DNA from: Deltaproteobacteria bacterium
GTDB taxonomy: Bacteria > Desulfobacterota > Binatia > DP-6
Length of the DNA stretch: 5,406 nt
Direction: 5' to 3'
Assembly: GCA_005879205.1 (NCBI GenBank)
Contig: VBLD01000350.1
Span: 1-5,406 of the forward strand
Shown here: in pieces, positions 4,138 to 5,406 of the stretch
Layout of the letters: every line of letters begins with the position of its first letter
Position numbering within the stretch: the stretch's first letter is position 1
Notes under the pieces: model-generated
What the model was told of the DNA's origin: nothing
The model's database searches: none
Seen by the model: the letters and a program-made list of their open reading frames with translations, nothing else
Program-made: the position numbers and the translations under genes

Positions 4138-4233
4138 ATCGGGGCTGGGCGGCGCTCGGGCGCGGCTGCGCCGCGCTCTGCTCTCCTCAGATGCCCCCCG
4201 ATCCCCGCCCGCGCGCAGAGCAGGACCGCCCAG
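4138..4233. terminator. Hairpin-rich convergent intergenic region (possible bidirectional terminator)
   Basis: The 102-nt gap between the convergent argC and lptG stops is dense in inverted repeats. An outer pair, CTGGGCGG (4145-4152) with CCGCCCAG (4226-4233), brackets an inner hairpin GCGCGGC-TGC-GCCGCGC (4160-4176, extendable by two pairs) and a second pair CTGCTCT (4178-4184) with AGAGCAG (4217-4223). ATCGGGG (4138-4144) can also pair with CCCCGAT (4196-4202). No T-tract follows on either strand, so a canonical intrinsic terminator is not seen. A structured, bidirectional transcription barrier is the natural inference from position. Confidence 0.45.
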
Positions 4234-4235
4234 GA

Positions 4236-5333
4236 CTACTCTTCGCCGAGGACCAGGTAGCCGCCGATCAGGCCGAACAAGGCGTTGGCAGACCAGGCGG
4301 CGGCGGCAGCGGGTAGGGCGTGGCTCTGGCCGAGGGCACGGGTGAAGGCGAGCACGACGAAGTAGGCGAAGCCGAGCGCAAACCCGAGGCCGATGCCGCC
4401 GGCGAGGCTCGTGACTCGCGTGCCACGGAAGGCGAGCGGCACGGCGAGGAGCATCATCATGATGCTCGCCGCGGGCAGGGCGAGCTTCAGGTCGAGATCG
4501 ACCCAGCTCTCCGACACGTCGACGCCCTTGCGCCGCAGATCAGTGATCTGGCGGTGGAGCATGGCGTAGCTGAACTCCTCGGGTTCCACGGAGACCACCT
4601 GGAAATCGGCGAGGGTCTCGGGCAGCGTGAAGTCGTCGGGCTCGCGTGGCGTTTCGCGGACCCCGCCCGCGCCGAACTCGCGAGTGTGGGCCCCGACGAG
4701 CTGCCAGCGGTCGGTGTCCCAGAGGGCGGCGTTCGCCTCGATCAGCCGCCGGAGGCGAAAGTCTGGCCCGAGCTGATAGACCGTGAGGCCGTACAGGGCG
4801 CCGCGGCGGGGCGCCACCCGGTTGATGTTATAGAAGCCCGCACGGCCGTGGTACCAGACGTCGCGCCCGGTGAAGACGCTCGCCACGCCGCGCTTCTTGA
4901 TCTCCAGATCCTCGATCGCGTGCCAGCGGCGCGCGCTCTCGGGCACCAATGTCTCGTTCCAGACGAAGACGCCGACGCTGATCGCGGCGGCCACCGCGAG
5001 CAGCGGCGCCGCCACCTGCCAGAGACTCACTCCGCAGGCGCGCAGCGCGACGAACTCGTTGTGTCTGGCGAGAAGGCCGAGGCCCACGAGCGCCCCGGCG
5101 AGCACGGCAAACGGTGTCACCTGGGTCACCACGAGGGGCAGTTTGAAGAGGAAGTAGCGGATCATCGCGCCGGGCGGCGCTTCGTGGCGGAGAAAGCCGT
5201 CGAACCGATCGAAGAAGTCGACGATGATGTAGATCGTCACGAACGTGACGAGCGCGAGGGCGAAGATGCGCAGGAACTCCCCGGCCACGTGTCGGGCGAC
5301 GACCGGTGCGAGGAGGCGCCGGCGAGTGCTCAC
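4236..5333 (-). CDS. lptG: LPS export ABC transporter permease, LptF/LptG family, probably LptG
   Basis: An inner-membrane permease of the LptB2FG transporter, which extracts lipopolysaccharide and hands it to the LptC-LptA-LptD bridge. The 365-residue protein has the family layout: three N-terminal membrane segments (about 18-41, 62-90, 104-128), a periplasmic beta-jellyroll domain (about 130-270), and three C-terminal membrane segments (about 284-303, 309-333, 338-362). HNEFVALRACGVSLWQ (91-106) corresponds to the cytoplasmic coupling-helix region that contacts the LptB ATPase. VPLAFRGTR and the AWSANALFG ending are also family-like. GTG 5333 overlaps an upstream stop as GTGA, and no strong ribosome binding site is visible, so coupling is likely. 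LptF and LptG are homologous; I favour LptG from general sequence feel and from its second position in the operon, but the assignment between the two is less certain than the family. Confidence 0.92.
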   Translation of the reverse strand: MSTRRRLLAPVVARHVAGEFLRIFALALVTFVTIYIIVDFFDRFDGFLRHEAPPGAMIRYFLFKLPLVVTQVTPFAVLAGALVGLGLLARHNEFVALRACGVSLWQVAAPLLAVAAAISVGVFVWNETLVPESARRWHAIEDLEIKKRGVASVFTGRDVWYHGRAGFYNINRVAPRRGALYGLTVYQLGPDFRLRRLIEANAALWDTDRWQLVGAHTREFGAGGVRETPREPDDFTLPETLADFQVVSVEPEEFSYAMLHRQITDLRRKGVDVSESWVDLDLKLALPAASIMMMLLAVPLAFRGTRVTSLAGGIGLGFALGFAYFVVLAFTRALGQSHALPAAAAAWSANALFGLIGGYLVLGEE

Positions 5334-5406
5334 GGCCAGGCCTCGGCCCCCAGGCGTGCGACGAGCTTCTGCCGGAGCGCCGCGAACCCGATCTGCATGC
5401 GCTCGA
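5330..5406 (-). CDS. C-terminal end of an unrecognised gene upstream of lptG (partial)
   Basis: The minus strand stays open from the window edge to TGA 5332-5330, giving 24 residues that include RMQIGFAALRQKLVARLGAE and end AEAWP. The TGA overlaps the lptG GTG in a GTGA junction, the usual sign of a translationally coupled upstream gene. In many genomes lptF precedes lptG, but this tail is too short and not distinctive enough to say so. It lacks a visible membrane segment, as expected for a cytoplasmic C-terminal tail or a soluble protein. Confidence 0.5.
   Translation of the reverse strand, partial: ERMQIGFAALRQKLVARLGAEAWP

Noticed and set aside
1..5406. CRISPR arrays, insertion sequences, rRNA genes
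   Set aside because: No regularly spaced repeats, no transposase or integrase motifs, and no rRNA-like sequence were seen.

Overview
The window looks like chromosomal DNA from a high-GC diderm bacterium. LptG, a lipopolysaccharide-export permease, argues for an LPS outer membrane. The order rplM-rpsI-argC is one I associate with deltaproteobacterial and related lineages (Geobacter-like, Desulfobacterota, Binatota, possibly Rokubacteria/NC10). This placement is inferred from gene order and protein flavour, not from any search.

Left edge (1-265): the C-terminal 59 residues of an HU-family nucleoid protein, followed 13 nt later by tRNA-Val(UAC), which lacks an encoded CCA. Middle (266-2086): about 1.8 kb of accessory DNA wedged between two tRNA genes. 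It contains overlapping hairpins just after tRNA-Val, a possible decayed reading frame on the minus strand, and a compact four-gene plus-strand operon (773-1758). The operon encodes small proteins of unknown function, joined by a 1-nt gap, a GTGA overlap and an ATGA overlap; the last is a zinc-ribbon protein. Next come about 330 nt without a convincing intact gene, holding one possible broken reading frame, and then a candidate promoter and a perfect 14-bp palindrome beside tRNA-Asp. No integrase or transposase is visible.

Right half (2087-4133): tRNA-Asp(GUC) with encoded CCA, then rplM (L13), rpsI (S9) and argC, all on the plus strand and probably co-transcribed at least in part. The rplM reading frame is broken: it lacks about 37 nt covering the normally conserved TPHVDTGD region, so L13 is split into two frames. 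In an otherwise normal ribosomal operon this is either an assembly or sequencing error or a real and surprising lesion.

Right end (4134-5406): a GC-rich, hairpin-rich convergent intergenic region, then lptG on the minus strand. lptG is translationally coupled by a GTGA overlap to the last 24 codons of an unrecognised upstream gene.

The main points for follow-up are the uncharacterised four-gene module between the tRNAs and the rplM deletion.
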